Below are positions 1 through 5,958 of a stretch of DNA of 5,958 nt, piece after piece. The position numbers and the translations under genes were made by a program. Every line of letters begins with the position of its first letter. Within the stretch, counting starts at the first letter, position 1. Source of the stretch: Bacteroidales bacterium (GTDB taxonomy: Bacteria > Bacteroidota > Bacteroidia > Bacteroidales > UBA3824); contig JAEEXW010000202.1 in assembly GCA_016287995.1 (NCBI GenBank), positions 1-5,958 of the forward strand. The letters are read 5' to 3'. The notes below the pieces were generated by a model. That model did no database searches, was not told the origin of the DNA, and was given only the letters and a program-made list of their open reading frames with translations.

Positions 1-492
1 GTGGACGCAGACGAAGTTACTAATTTTGAGTATGTTATAGTTCTTAATGCGACTGGTTCGGACACAGACGGCGAAGGAGACCTTAAAATTAATCTTAAAA
101 GTCCAAATTGTAAAATAAAATGTGAACAAGGCGTTTTTTATGTAGAAAACGGTTATGAAAATTATCCTGTTGCTGTAAGTTGGTATGGTGCTGAAAGTTA
201 CGCTGTTTGGGCAGGAAAGTCCTTACCGACTGAGGCACAATGGGAATATGTTTTTAATAATGCACCAACTTTTGGGGTGAAGGCTATGGATTCTTCTCTT
301 TCAGAATGGTGCGAAGATTGGTACGCTCCTTATTCAAAAGAAAAACAAAAAAATCCGTTGCCTATCGAAAGCAGTGATTATAAAGTTTACAGAGGTAGCG
401 GAGATATTTCTTCTATGAAAACCAAACGCAATTTTTCTTTTCCTTCGTCTTGTCAGGAGACAATAGGATTTAGATGCGTTGTAAAAAAATGA
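1..492 (+). CDS. Formylglycine-generating-enzyme-like (SUMF1 fold) protein, C-terminal part
   Basis: The 163 visible codons end at a TGA at 490-492. The frame is open at the left edge, so the GTG at position 1 is not necessarily the start. The C-terminal FGE-sulfatase signature is readable: a PVAVSWYGAESYAVWAGKSLPTEAQWEYV-type block at residues 56-84 (family form: VSW-x-DA-x-x-Y-x-x-W-x-GKRLPTEAEWEYA), SEWCEDWY at 101-108 (family GNVWEWCxDWY), YRGSGD at 130-135 (family LRGGSW) and IGFRC at 155-159. True formylglycine-generating enzymes oxidise a sulfatase cysteine using a copper-binding cysteine pair between the RGGS and GFRC motifs. Only Cys151 lies there, and no C-x4-C pair is seen, so that activity is unlikely. 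About 17 residues separate WEYV from SEWC, clearly fewer than usual, and the YPWG-type segment is missing. Bacteroidota use many non-catalytic members of this fold, including the T9SS protein GldK/PorK, but nothing here specifically identifies GldK. The fold is confident and the function unknown. Confidence 0.85.
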   Translation: MDADEVTNFEYVIVLNATGSDTDGEGDLKINLKSPNCKIKCEQGVFYVENGYENYPVAVSWYGAESYAVWAGKSLPTEAQWEYVFNNAPTFGVKAMDSSLSEWCEDWYAPYSKEKQKNPLPIESSDYKVYRGSGDISSMKTKRNFSFPSSCQETIGFRCVVKK

Positions 493-515
493 TTCACTTT
501 TAGGGGAATTAAATT

Positions 516-531
516 CTGTTATGGCTAACAG
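516..531. repeat. Small hairpin after the SUMF1-like gene
   Basis: A perfect inverted repeat, CTGTTA-tggc-TAACAG (6-bp arms, 4-base loop), begins 24 bases after the TGA stop of the upstream gene. It is followed by TTATAAAT, not a continuous T-tract, so it is at best a weak intrinsic terminator or an mRNA 3'-end stabiliser. The rest of 493-668 is AT-rich. I see no further gene there, no Shine-Dalgarno motif and no confident Bacteroidota-type promoter. Confidence 0.4.
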
Positions 532-668
532 TTATAAATACTTAATGAATTGGTTACATAAAATTAACGGAAAAACATCTTGGATATTTCGTTTTTTATT
601 TTAAATTAGCAGGGCAAATACATACTATTTTCTATGTTTTGTTGTTTAACTCTTAAAATTTTACTGCT

Positions 669-2900
669 ATGGAAAATCAAAAAGTATTAATGCCTGACTC
701 ATACAGGAAGGAATTGTATACAAGTTTTTACAATTCTCTGCCTGATGATGTTAAACATTCAGCGGCTTCGATGGAGCAAATTGAGGCTGCCTTTAATTTT
801 GCATACGATGCACATAACGGTGTTTACCGCAAAGGTGGTGAGCATGACCCTTATATTACGCACCCGGTAGCCGTTGCCTTGATAGTTGCCAATGAGATGG
901 GACTTGGCGCAACGGCTATTGTGTCGGCACTTTTGCATGATGTTGTGGAAGATACCGACCATACGTTGGAAGAGATTGAAGAAAAATTTGGTCCGAATGT
1001 CGCCGACATTGTGGACGGTCTTACAAAAATTACAAATCACGAGGCGGAGCGAAATGGTATTATTAATACTGAGCAATCCGATACTTTCAAAAAAGTTTTG
1101 CTTTCCGTGAAACGGACTCCTATGGTGCTGTTCGTGAAAATTGCCGACCGGCTTCACAATATGCGCACGATAGGCGATATGAAAGACGAGCAAAAACGTA
1201 GAAAGGCCAACGAAAATTTGTACATTTATGTTTTGATTGCAGACCAACTCGGACTTTACGATATTAAAAACGAACTTGAAGATTTGAGTTTCAAAAATTA
1301 TCTCGCCAACAAATATGAAAAAATTGATACTTTGGTAAAGGAGACAGCCCCGACAAGAAACAAACTACTTTCCGATTTTAAACTTTCGCTGATGCGGGTT
1401 TTGGTGACAACAGGAGTTACTTGCAGACTTGCGGTCGTGAAAAAATCCTACTTCAACATTTACCAGATGATGCAAAACGATGCGATGGCTTTTGAGGATA
1501 TAGACAACTTTCAAACTGTTAGAATTATTATTGACAAAGAACCGGGGGAAGACGAGCAAAGCATTTATTTAAAACATTTCAATTTGTACGCCGCTATAAT
1601 AAATAAATACACTCAAAAAGAAAATTCTCATCGCGATTATATAAACAAACCCAAAGACAACGGTTTTAAGGCATTGGTTTTCACAGTTTTGTATCAGGGC
1701 AGTTGGGTTGAAATTCAAATTCTTACGGCAGAAAACGATTTAGCGGCTCATAAGGGTTATTATCCTAACAATCCGGAAAGAACGGGTTTGAAAGTCTTGC
1801 AGAAAAAGATGGGCAGTTTCAACTCCAATGATGATACCGATACGATAATCCGGGTTTTCAGAACTTTGGTGGAGCATCATGTTTCTTCTATTTATGTTTA
1901 TTCTCCTGACGGCAAAATTGTGGAACTGCCTGAGGGTTCAACCGTTTTGGATTACGCATATTCCATTCATACGAGTTTGGGCAACCATTTTGTGGCGGCT
2001 CAGGTCGGCTCCAACATTGTCTACAAGGATTACATTTTGAAATCCACCGACAAGGTGCAAGTTATTACTTCGCCTTCCGTAAAGCCGGACAACAGTTGGA
2101 TGAAGTATCTTAAAAGCGACCATTCCAAAGAGGCACTTTCAAAATATCTGAGGTCTCACCAGTGTACCATCGACTATGACAAAGACCGCGGCGAAATGGA
2201 GTTCAACCGTCTGATGTGCGAAAACCACATTATTCCGACGCCTAAATTTTTGGGACTGTTGCTTGCGTTTTATAAAGCACCGAGCAGTGAGGTTTTTTTC
2301 AGGGATATAGCCCAGGGCAATGTGAAAGACCTTTTGGAAAATGCAAAAAAACTGAAAATTTCTTCCAATAAATGGGATTTGGATTTTGATTTACCTGAAC
2401 AGCCTGTTGATTCTCCCGTCGTTGACATTGATTACAAAAAGCCGTACAAACTTACCAAAGGTTTGCATTATATGCTGCCGAATTGTTGCCGTCCGATTCC
2501 GGGCGACGAGGCTTTTGCGTATGTCGGCGATGACGGCGTGCTCTACGTCCACAGAAAGGAATGTTCGTTTACCAAGGAGCGGCTTGCTACGCGGGGCAAG
2601 GAGATTACAAACGTGATTTGGGACGACAGTATCGACAACGCGCTCGCGTATGTAAAACTTCACGGCTCCAACCGTCTCGGACTTATCCGGGACGTAGGAG
2701 ATATTGTTGCAAGGGAGCACGTGAATATTAAGAGTTTCAACATTAATGAGAATGACCGGCTTTTTGACGGTTGTCTTTTGGTTTACATTCACAACACCGC
2801 ACAACTCAACAAACTTATGACGGCACTCTCGGCGGTAACAAACGTAATTAAGGTTTTCCGCACGAATTATGTTAACGGCAGATATATTGCCGTGTCATAA
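669..2900 (+). CDS. spoT: RelA/SpoT-family (p)ppGpp hydrolase with degenerate synthetase domain
   Basis: This 743-residue protein has the full length of long RelA/SpoT homologues, cytosolic enzymes that set the level of the stringent-response alarmones (p)ppGpp. The domains in order are: HD hydrolase (about 35-190), synthetase (about 240-370), TGS (about 405-467), helical region, zinc-finger/CC domain with NCCRPIPGD (605-613) and VHRKEC (627-632), and ACT (about 658-731). The hydrolase set is complete: R54-K55, H65 in ITHP, H90-D91 and E94-D95 in LLHDVVEDT, and D160 and N164 in ADRLHNMRT. The synthetase is poorly conserved. The family RFKD reads SHRD (320-323), YQSLHTT reads FKALVFT (333-339), EIQIRT reads EIQILT (348-353), and the first catalytic Asp appears as Asn280; Glu348 is kept. 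I infer mainly (p)ppGpp hydrolysis. The start at 669 follows an in-frame TAA at 654-656; no Shine-Dalgarno motif is visible, as usual in Bacteroidota. Met8 (690) is a less likely alternative. Its last two codons overlap the convergent phosphatase gene. Family assignment is very secure; spoT versus rel is a choice of name. Confidence 0.95.
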   Translation: MENQKVLMPDSYRKELYTSFYNSLPDDVKHSAASMEQIEAAFNFAYDAHNGVYRKGGEHDPYITHPVAVALIVANEMGLGATAIVSALLHDVVEDTDHTLEEIEEKFGPNVADIVDGLTKITNHEAERNGIINTEQSDTFKKVLLSVKRTPMVLFVKIADRLHNMRTIGDMKDEQKRRKANENLYIYVLIADQLGLYDIKNELEDLSFKNYLANKYEKIDTLVKETAPTRNKLLSDFKLSLMRVLVTTGVTCRLAVVKKSYFNIYQMMQNDAMAFEDIDNFQTVRIIIDKEPGEDEQSIYLKHFNLYAAIINKYTQKENSHRDYINKPKDNGFKALVFTVLYQGSWVEIQILTAENDLAAHKGYYPNNPERTGLKVLQKKMGSFNSNDDTDTIIRVFRTLVEHHVSSIYVYSPDGKIVELPEGSTVLDYAYSIHTSLGNHFVAAQVGSNIVYKDYILKSTDKVQVITSPSVKPDNSWMKYLKSDHSKEALSKYLRSHQCTIDYDKDRGEMEFNRLMCENHIIPTPKFLGLLLAFYKAPSSEVFFRDIAQGNVKDLLENAKKLKISSNKWDLDFDLPEQPVDSPVVDIDYKKPYKLTKGLHYMLPNCCRPIPGDEAFAYVGDDGVLYVHRKECSFTKERLATRGKEITNVIWDDSIDNALAYVKLHGSNRLGLIRDVGDIVAREHVNIKSFNINENDRLFDGCLLVYIHNTAQLNKLMTALSAVTNVIKVFRTNYVNGRYIAVS
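2875..2893. repeat. Short hairpin at the convergent gene junction
   Basis: An inverted repeat, ACGGCA-gatatat-TGCCGT (6-bp arms, 7-base loop), lies in the last codons of the RelA/SpoT-type gene, just before the facing stop codons at 2895-2900. A T-run follows at 2908-2913 on the plus strand, but 14 bases separate it from the stem, and no T-run follows on the minus strand. It is a weak candidate for assisting termination and could be coincidence. Confidence 0.3.
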
Positions 2901-3359
2901 TTCGTTGTTTTTTAGATATTTATACAGATTACCGCAAGCGTTTTCAAGGAGTTTTATCACCGTGAAAAAATCCTCTGTACTTCCGTAATACGGATCGGGA
3001 ACGCAGTCGTATCCTGTTGAACCGTCAAAAAATTCGCTTACCAAACGGATTTTTTGACGGTTTTTTCCGGCAAGTTGTCTTAGTTTTTCAACGTTGCTTT
3101 TGTCCATTCCGATGATAAGGTCGTAATAACTGAAATCATTGTCAGTGATTTTTCTTGCTCTGTGCGAGAGTCTGTAACCGCTTTTCATGGCGGCGGAAAT
3201 CATTCTTGAATCAGGCATTTCGCCTTGGTGATACGAAATCAGACCGCAGGAGTCAATCTCGAAATTTTCTTTTTCAGTTTCTACTATTTTTTTCATAACT
3301 GTCTCAGCCATAGGGCTTCTACATATATTTCCGAGACAGACAAAAAGAATTTTATCCAT
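2895..3359 (-). CDS. Low-molecular-weight protein-tyrosine phosphatase
   Basis: The 154 residues match the usual length of the LMW-PTP family, cytosolic enzymes that hydrolyse phosphotyrosine (some members phosphoarginine) through a cysteinyl-phosphate intermediate. The N-terminal P-loop ILFVCLGNICRSPMAE carries the C-x5-R-S signature, with nucleophile Cys8, Cys13, Arg14 and Ser15. The general acid is Asp122 in VPDPYYG (120-126), the family's DPYY loop. SCGL at 37-40 and HRARKITDNDFSYYDLIIGMD at about 66-86 match the family core. The ATG at 3357-3359 puts the P-loop at the usual distance from the N-terminus and lies 7 bases after the porU stop in an A-rich stretch, suggesting co-transcription and perhaps coupled translation with porU. 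There is no adjacent tyrosine kinase (Wzc/BY-kinase) or polysaccharide gene in view, so a capsule role cannot be argued here. Its substrate is unknown. The gene contains, on the opposite strand, a terminator-like hairpin at 3020-3066. Confidence 0.95.
   Translation of the reverse strand: MDKILFVCLGNICRSPMAETVMKKIVETEKENFEIDSCGLISYHQGEMPDSRMISAAMKSGYRLSHRARKITDNDFSYYDLIIGMDKSNVEKLRQLAGKNRQKIRLVSEFFDGSTGYDCVPDPYYGSTEDFFTVIKLLENACGNLYKYLKNNEL
3020..3066 (+). terminator. Rho-independent terminator for the RelA/SpoT-type gene, inside the phosphatase gene
   Basis: The left arm 3020-3036 (AACCGTCAAAAAATTCG) pairs with the right arm 3046-3062 (CGGATTTTTTGACGGTT) around a 9-base loop, 3037-3045. In plus-strand RNA all 17 positions pair, one of them as U-G (3034/3048). 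In minus-strand RNA the same position is an A-C mismatch. The right arm runs into a plus-strand T-tract, 3061-3066; no comparable T-tract follows in the minus direction. Structure and direction therefore fit an intrinsic terminator for transcription coming from the RelA/SpoT-type gene, whose stop codon is about 120 bases upstream. It would extend that mRNA antisense over the 3' third of the phosphatase gene. The hairpin is seen directly; its use as a terminator is inferred, and codon constraint (KNRQKI and EFFDG) could have produced it by chance. Confidence 0.6.
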
Positions 3360-3366
3360 GTTTTTT

Positions 3367-5958
3367 TTATTTTAAGTATAAAAGTTTTTCGTATTTACTT
3401 GCTTTTTTACCGTCTGAATTTTTGATTTTAAGACGGTAAAAATATACGCCTCTTGCTATTTGATTGTTGTTCTTGTCTCTGCCGTCCCAAATTATAGGCT
3501 CTGACAGGGACTCCGCAGCAAAAAAATTTCCTGTTAAGACCTTTACAATTTTGCCGGAAACCGTAAAAATTGTAAGTTCGTAATCTATAACGCTTTGCGG
3601 CGGGCAGTTATGTTCGAAATAGAATTTTGTTTGGTCTGTAAATGGGTTGGGATAGTTCAATAGGTGTGAGATTTTTAGTCCCTCGTTTTCGTCAACAAAA
3701 AAGTCGAGTTTTTCTTCGCTTGAATTATTGAAGTTGTCCCATGCTTTGAGTTTCAAAGTATGGTTTCCCTGACTTAATTTTTTTAATGAATATTCCAATT
3801 TTCCGGACGTGTAAGAGTTTTTTTCTGGTTTGTAATAGTCTGTTAACGAATAAGTTAACGAGTCTTTGTCGTCAATGGTCAAAATTATGTCGTGTCCGCT
3901 GTATTTTTTTGTAACGTTGATTCCGGAGGAGTCGGAGAGTTCGGCAAAAAGTGTGTAATTCTTATCTAAACTTAGCCGTATTTCCGGACCGTTTTTGTCG
4001 TCGTCAGCGTTGTCCGCGCTTCCCCCGACTATCAGTTCCTTGGAATAACCTTCTGCGGTAACTTCTTTGTTTTCAGCGTATAAACTGACTTTACCTGCTG
4101 CGAAACTGTAATCAATATCTTTCGGGACAAGAAATTTGAAACTGAAAACGCCGTTTTGTACTGTGGAGACGCCTTCAAAAATTTTTGTCCTGTATTCTTG
4201 ATAATCAAACGCTCCGTTTCCGTCATTGTTGAGGGTTGTGATTTTTTGCGGCTTGTCGAAGACGGAAACGTATGCCGTACCCGAAAAATTTTCCCCGTCC
4301 AATATCTCCGCGAGAATTTCATATTTGCCGAGTGCCTTGATAGTGTCAGTGAATTTTGAAATCTCAACGCCGTTGATTTGTTTTATTTTTATTTCGTGTT
4401 CAGGGGATTCGAGTTTTAATGCCGGGTCGCCTAACAGCGTGAAATTCAGCATGTTGTTGTCGTTGGTTTCATTTTTTGCCTTGCGGATAACATCGCCTAA
4501 ACGGTTTTCTTTATTAAAAAGATGTTTGAAGATGTTTTTGTTCAGTTCAAAATTTTCGTTTGCCAAAACGTTTCTTGTAGTCGTGAACATTGCGATTGCT
4601 CCGCCATCGGGATTTTTCAGACAGTTTTCAGCAGGCGAGTCTGCTGACTTGTCTGAAAGCCGGTCGTAATAGTCAAAATGTCCGATGTTGCACGACGCCG
4701 TGATGAAGAGCGGCAAACGGTTTTTGTTTTTCAGGGCTTTGATGTCGGCGTTTGTTAAAATTCTTTCGTCGGCAAAAAAATTCATTCCGCCGTGTCCCGT
4801 GTAATTTATCACTGCCGCGCCGTTGCTAAAAGTGTTAACGATTTCTTCATGCGCTTCCGGGTAGGTGTTGCCCGCTGCCGAAGAAACCTGTTTGTAAGAA
4901 TCTATGTAAATTTTTTTGATGTTTTTTTCTCCGAGAGTTAGTTCCGTGTTTTCAGCGATATAGTCGGCTTGCGAGATGTGGAGATTGTTGTCTTCGTCGT
5001 CGGCTATAAAGCATAATGTGCGTTTCCAATCACGTGCATAATCTGTTGATACATAATTGGTTATCTTGTTGACGAGAGTTTCAGCCTCTTTTGTGGAGTT
5101 AACAGGCAGACGTCCGATTCCGACGTCGAGACTGCCGTAATATTCGCCTTCGTCATCGTCTAAAAAGCCGAAAAAATCGTCAGAAACAAAACTGTCTAAA
5201 TTACTTTCATTCAGAGAGTTAGGCGACTGATAGGAGGGAAGCAGGTTGGTGTTGTTTTTAGATTTTGTTTTGTTGTCAACGCTGCCGTCCCCGAAAAGCA
5301 AAACGTATTTCAAAACTCCGCTTTGTTTTTGGTAAAGAAACCTTATAAAATCTCTCAGTGCCGAAACGTCGGTTTTTCCGGAAGAAAATTCGTTGTAAAT
5401 TTTTTCCGCCGCAACTACTTCGGTTTTCAAATCCGAATGTATCTGTTTTAACTTTTCGGCGTAAGGCTGAAAAATTTCAGGCGTAATTATCAGATATTCA
5501 GGTGTTTGTAATCCGTGAAGATTTTGATTTTCTATTTTTTTAAAATTCTCAATTTCAAAGGCGTCAGACAAATTAAAAGCGATGAAGTCATTTTTTCCTT
5601 CCTTTAAGTCAACCGTTTTGCCGGAAATAGGAGAGAGGTAATCGGTTATGTTCCAGAGATTTACGCCGTCGGTTAAGATTTCTGCCGTAGTCCCAGACGA
5701 AAAATACTTTGAAAAAATCATTTGTTTTCCTTTGTACGTCAGCGGCTCGGTTGTGTTTAGGATTATGTAATCGAGATAACCTTCGGCGGAGGCGGAGTTT
5801 TTGTTGAATGTTATGTTAACTTCTTGTTTTTCAGTGTTTTGCGGTGAAAAATCAAAACTTTCAGTTGTTCTTGACGCATAAAGTCCCGAATTTGAAACTC
5901 CGGTGCAAGTACCTGTTTTTGAAGCGTTTGCGGCTGTTACCGTAAGAGTGTTTGAAAC
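3367..5958 (-). CDS. porU: Type IX secretion system sortase PorU, N-terminus outside window
   Basis: PorU is the cell-surface C25 (gingipain-type) cysteine protease that removes the C-terminal signal of type IX secretion cargo and attaches the cargo to surface lipopolysaccharide, acting with PorV, PorQ and PorZ. The frame is open from the TAA at 3367-3369 to the right edge, giving 863 visible residues. The ATG at 5719-5721 is internal: the 79 codons before it are uninterrupted and include the PorU-like SAEGYLDYIILN. Domains (visible numbering): a beta-rich N-terminal part; the C25 domain, about 154-512, with LLFGDGSVD, DDFFGFLDDDEG and GIGRLP, catalytic His389 in YTGHGG (codon 4792-4794), Cys423 in TASCNIGHFD (codon 4690-4692) and a closing LLGDPALKL; a beta-sandwich region; and a C-terminal FlgD-like/sorting-type domain, about 760-863, with LNYPNPF, WDGRD and ARGVYFYRL. 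PorU keeps its own C-terminal domain, so its presence is expected. P. gingivalis PorU is about 1,150 residues, so roughly 300 residues and the signal peptide lie outside. The phosphatase gene follows after 7 bases. Confidence 0.93.
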   Translation of the reverse strand, partial: VSNTLTVTAANASKTGTCTGVSNSGLYASRTTESFDFSPQNTEKQEVNITFNKNSASAEGYLDYIILNTTEPLTYKGKQMIFSKYFSSGTTAEILTDGVNLWNITDYLSPISGKTVDLKEGKNDFIAFNLSDAFEIENFKKIENQNLHGLQTPEYLIITPEIFQPYAEKLKQIHSDLKTEVVAAEKIYNEFSSGKTDVSALRDFIRFLYQKQSGVLKYVLLFGDGSVDNKTKSKNNTNLLPSYQSPNSLNESNLDSFVSDDFFGFLDDDEGEYYGSLDVGIGRLPVNSTKEAETLVNKITNYVSTDYARDWKRTLCFIADDEDNNLHISQADYIAENTELTLGEKNIKKIYIDSYKQVSSAAGNTYPEAHEEIVNTFSNGAAVINYTGHGGMNFFADERILTNADIKALKNKNRLPLFITASCNIGHFDYYDRLSDKSADSPAENCLKNPDGGAIAMFTTTRNVLANENFELNKNIFKHLFNKENRLGDVIRKAKNETNDNNMLNFTLLGDPALKLESPEHEIKIKQINGVEISKFTDTIKALGKYEILAEILDGENFSGTAYVSVFDKPQKITTLNNDGNGAFDYQEYRTKIFEGVSTVQNGVFSFKFLVPKDIDYSFAAGKVSLYAENKEVTAEGYSKELIVGGSADNADDDKNGPEIRLSLDKNYTLFAELSDSSGINVTKKYSGHDIILTIDDKDSLTYSLTDYYKPEKNSYTSGKLEYSLKKLSQGNHTLKLKAWDNFNNSSEEKLDFFVDENEGLKISHLLNYPNPFTDQTKFYFEHNCPPQSVIDYELTIFTVSGKIVKVLTGNFFAAESLSEPIIWDGRDKNNNQIARGVYFYRLKIKNSDGKKASKYEKLLYLK
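3404..3442. repeat. 12-bp inverted repeat near the 3' end of porU
   Basis: TTTTTACCGTCT (3404-3415) is perfectly repeated in inverse as AGACGGTAAAAA (3431-3442), with a 15-base spacer. It sits in the last codons of porU, about 35 bases before the stop. The stem is followed by A-rich, not T-rich, sequence in both directions, so it is not a standard intrinsic terminator. In the porU-phosphatase mRNA it would form a hairpin about 45-80 bases upstream of the phosphatase start codon. Its ACCGTC/GACGGT core is the same as in the hairpin at 3020-3062. Whether it has a function is unknown. Confidence 0.45.

Noticed and set aside
1..492. Assignment of the partial gene as gldK/porK, suggested by the T9SS gene in the same window
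   Set aside because: GldK shares the SUMF1 fold but is normally encoded with gldL, gldM and gldN. Downstream here is an unrelated gene, and no GldK-specific sequence is visible.
506..516. Palindrome GAATT-A-AATTC
   Set aside because: The one-base centre is too tight for an RNA hairpin and the AT-rich sequence makes chance likely.
620..641. Possible Bacteroidota -7 element (TATGTTTTG at 633-641) before the RelA/SpoT-type gene
   Set aside because: It differs from TAnnTTTG by one inserted base, and no TTTG-like -33 element sits at the expected distance upstream, so I do not call a promoter.
759..1247. A 162-codon open frame on the minus strand
   Set aside because: It lies fully antisense to the best-conserved hydrolase part of the RelA/SpoT-type gene, its product resembles no family I recognise, and its composition is that of a complementary-strand shadow.
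2391..2804. A 137-codon open frame on the minus strand
   Set aside because: It is antisense to the zinc-finger and ACT domains of the RelA/SpoT-type protein, with no recognisable domain or initiation context.
3361..3368. Run of eight T (A8 on the coding strand) as a frameshift or slippage site in porU
   Set aside because: Most of the run lies after the porU stop codon and before the phosphatase start, so slippage would not alter either protein.
4226..4669. A 147-codon open frame on the plus strand
   Set aside because: It is antisense to porU across the end of the C25 domain. The serine- and phenylalanine-rich product looks like reverse-complement translation, not a protein.

Overview
The window looks like chromosomal DNA from a member of the Bacteroidota (best guess; genus not determinable). 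The main reason is a large gene for PorU, the surface sortase of the type IX secretion system, which is essentially confined to that phylum. AT-rich DNA and start codons preceded by A/T-rich sequence rather than Shine-Dalgarno motifs fit this. Nothing points to a phage, transposon, CRISPR array or RNA gene.

Layout: (1) 1-492, plus strand: the C-terminal part of a formylglycine-generating-enzyme-like (SUMF1-fold) protein that enters from the left edge. It lacks the catalytic cysteine pair and is shortened in its core. (2) 493-668: an AT-rich spacer with one small hairpin and no convincing promoter. (3) 669-2900, plus strand: a full-length long RelA/SpoT homologue. Its ppGpp hydrolase residues are all present, but its synthetase domain has lost most signature residues, so it is probably a hydrolase-dominant SpoT-type enzyme. 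(4) 2895-3359, minus strand: a low-molecular-weight protein-tyrosine phosphatase, convergent with the RelA/SpoT gene and overlapping it by 6 bases. (5) 3367-5958, minus strand: porU, whose reading frame stays open to the right edge, so its N-terminus lies outside the window.

The minus-strand genes are probably one transcript (porU, then 7 bases, then the phosphatase). It collides tail to tail with the plus-strand stringent-response gene. The most striking non-coding structure is a 17-bp hairpin plus T-tract at 3020-3066. It lies inside the phosphatase gene but is oriented to stop transcription arriving from the RelA/SpoT gene, so the two convergent transcripts would overlap at their 3' ends.

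I found no clear evidence of an undescribed system. The points most worth a second look are the embedded antisense terminator, the degraded synthetase domain, and the porU-phosphatase pairing.
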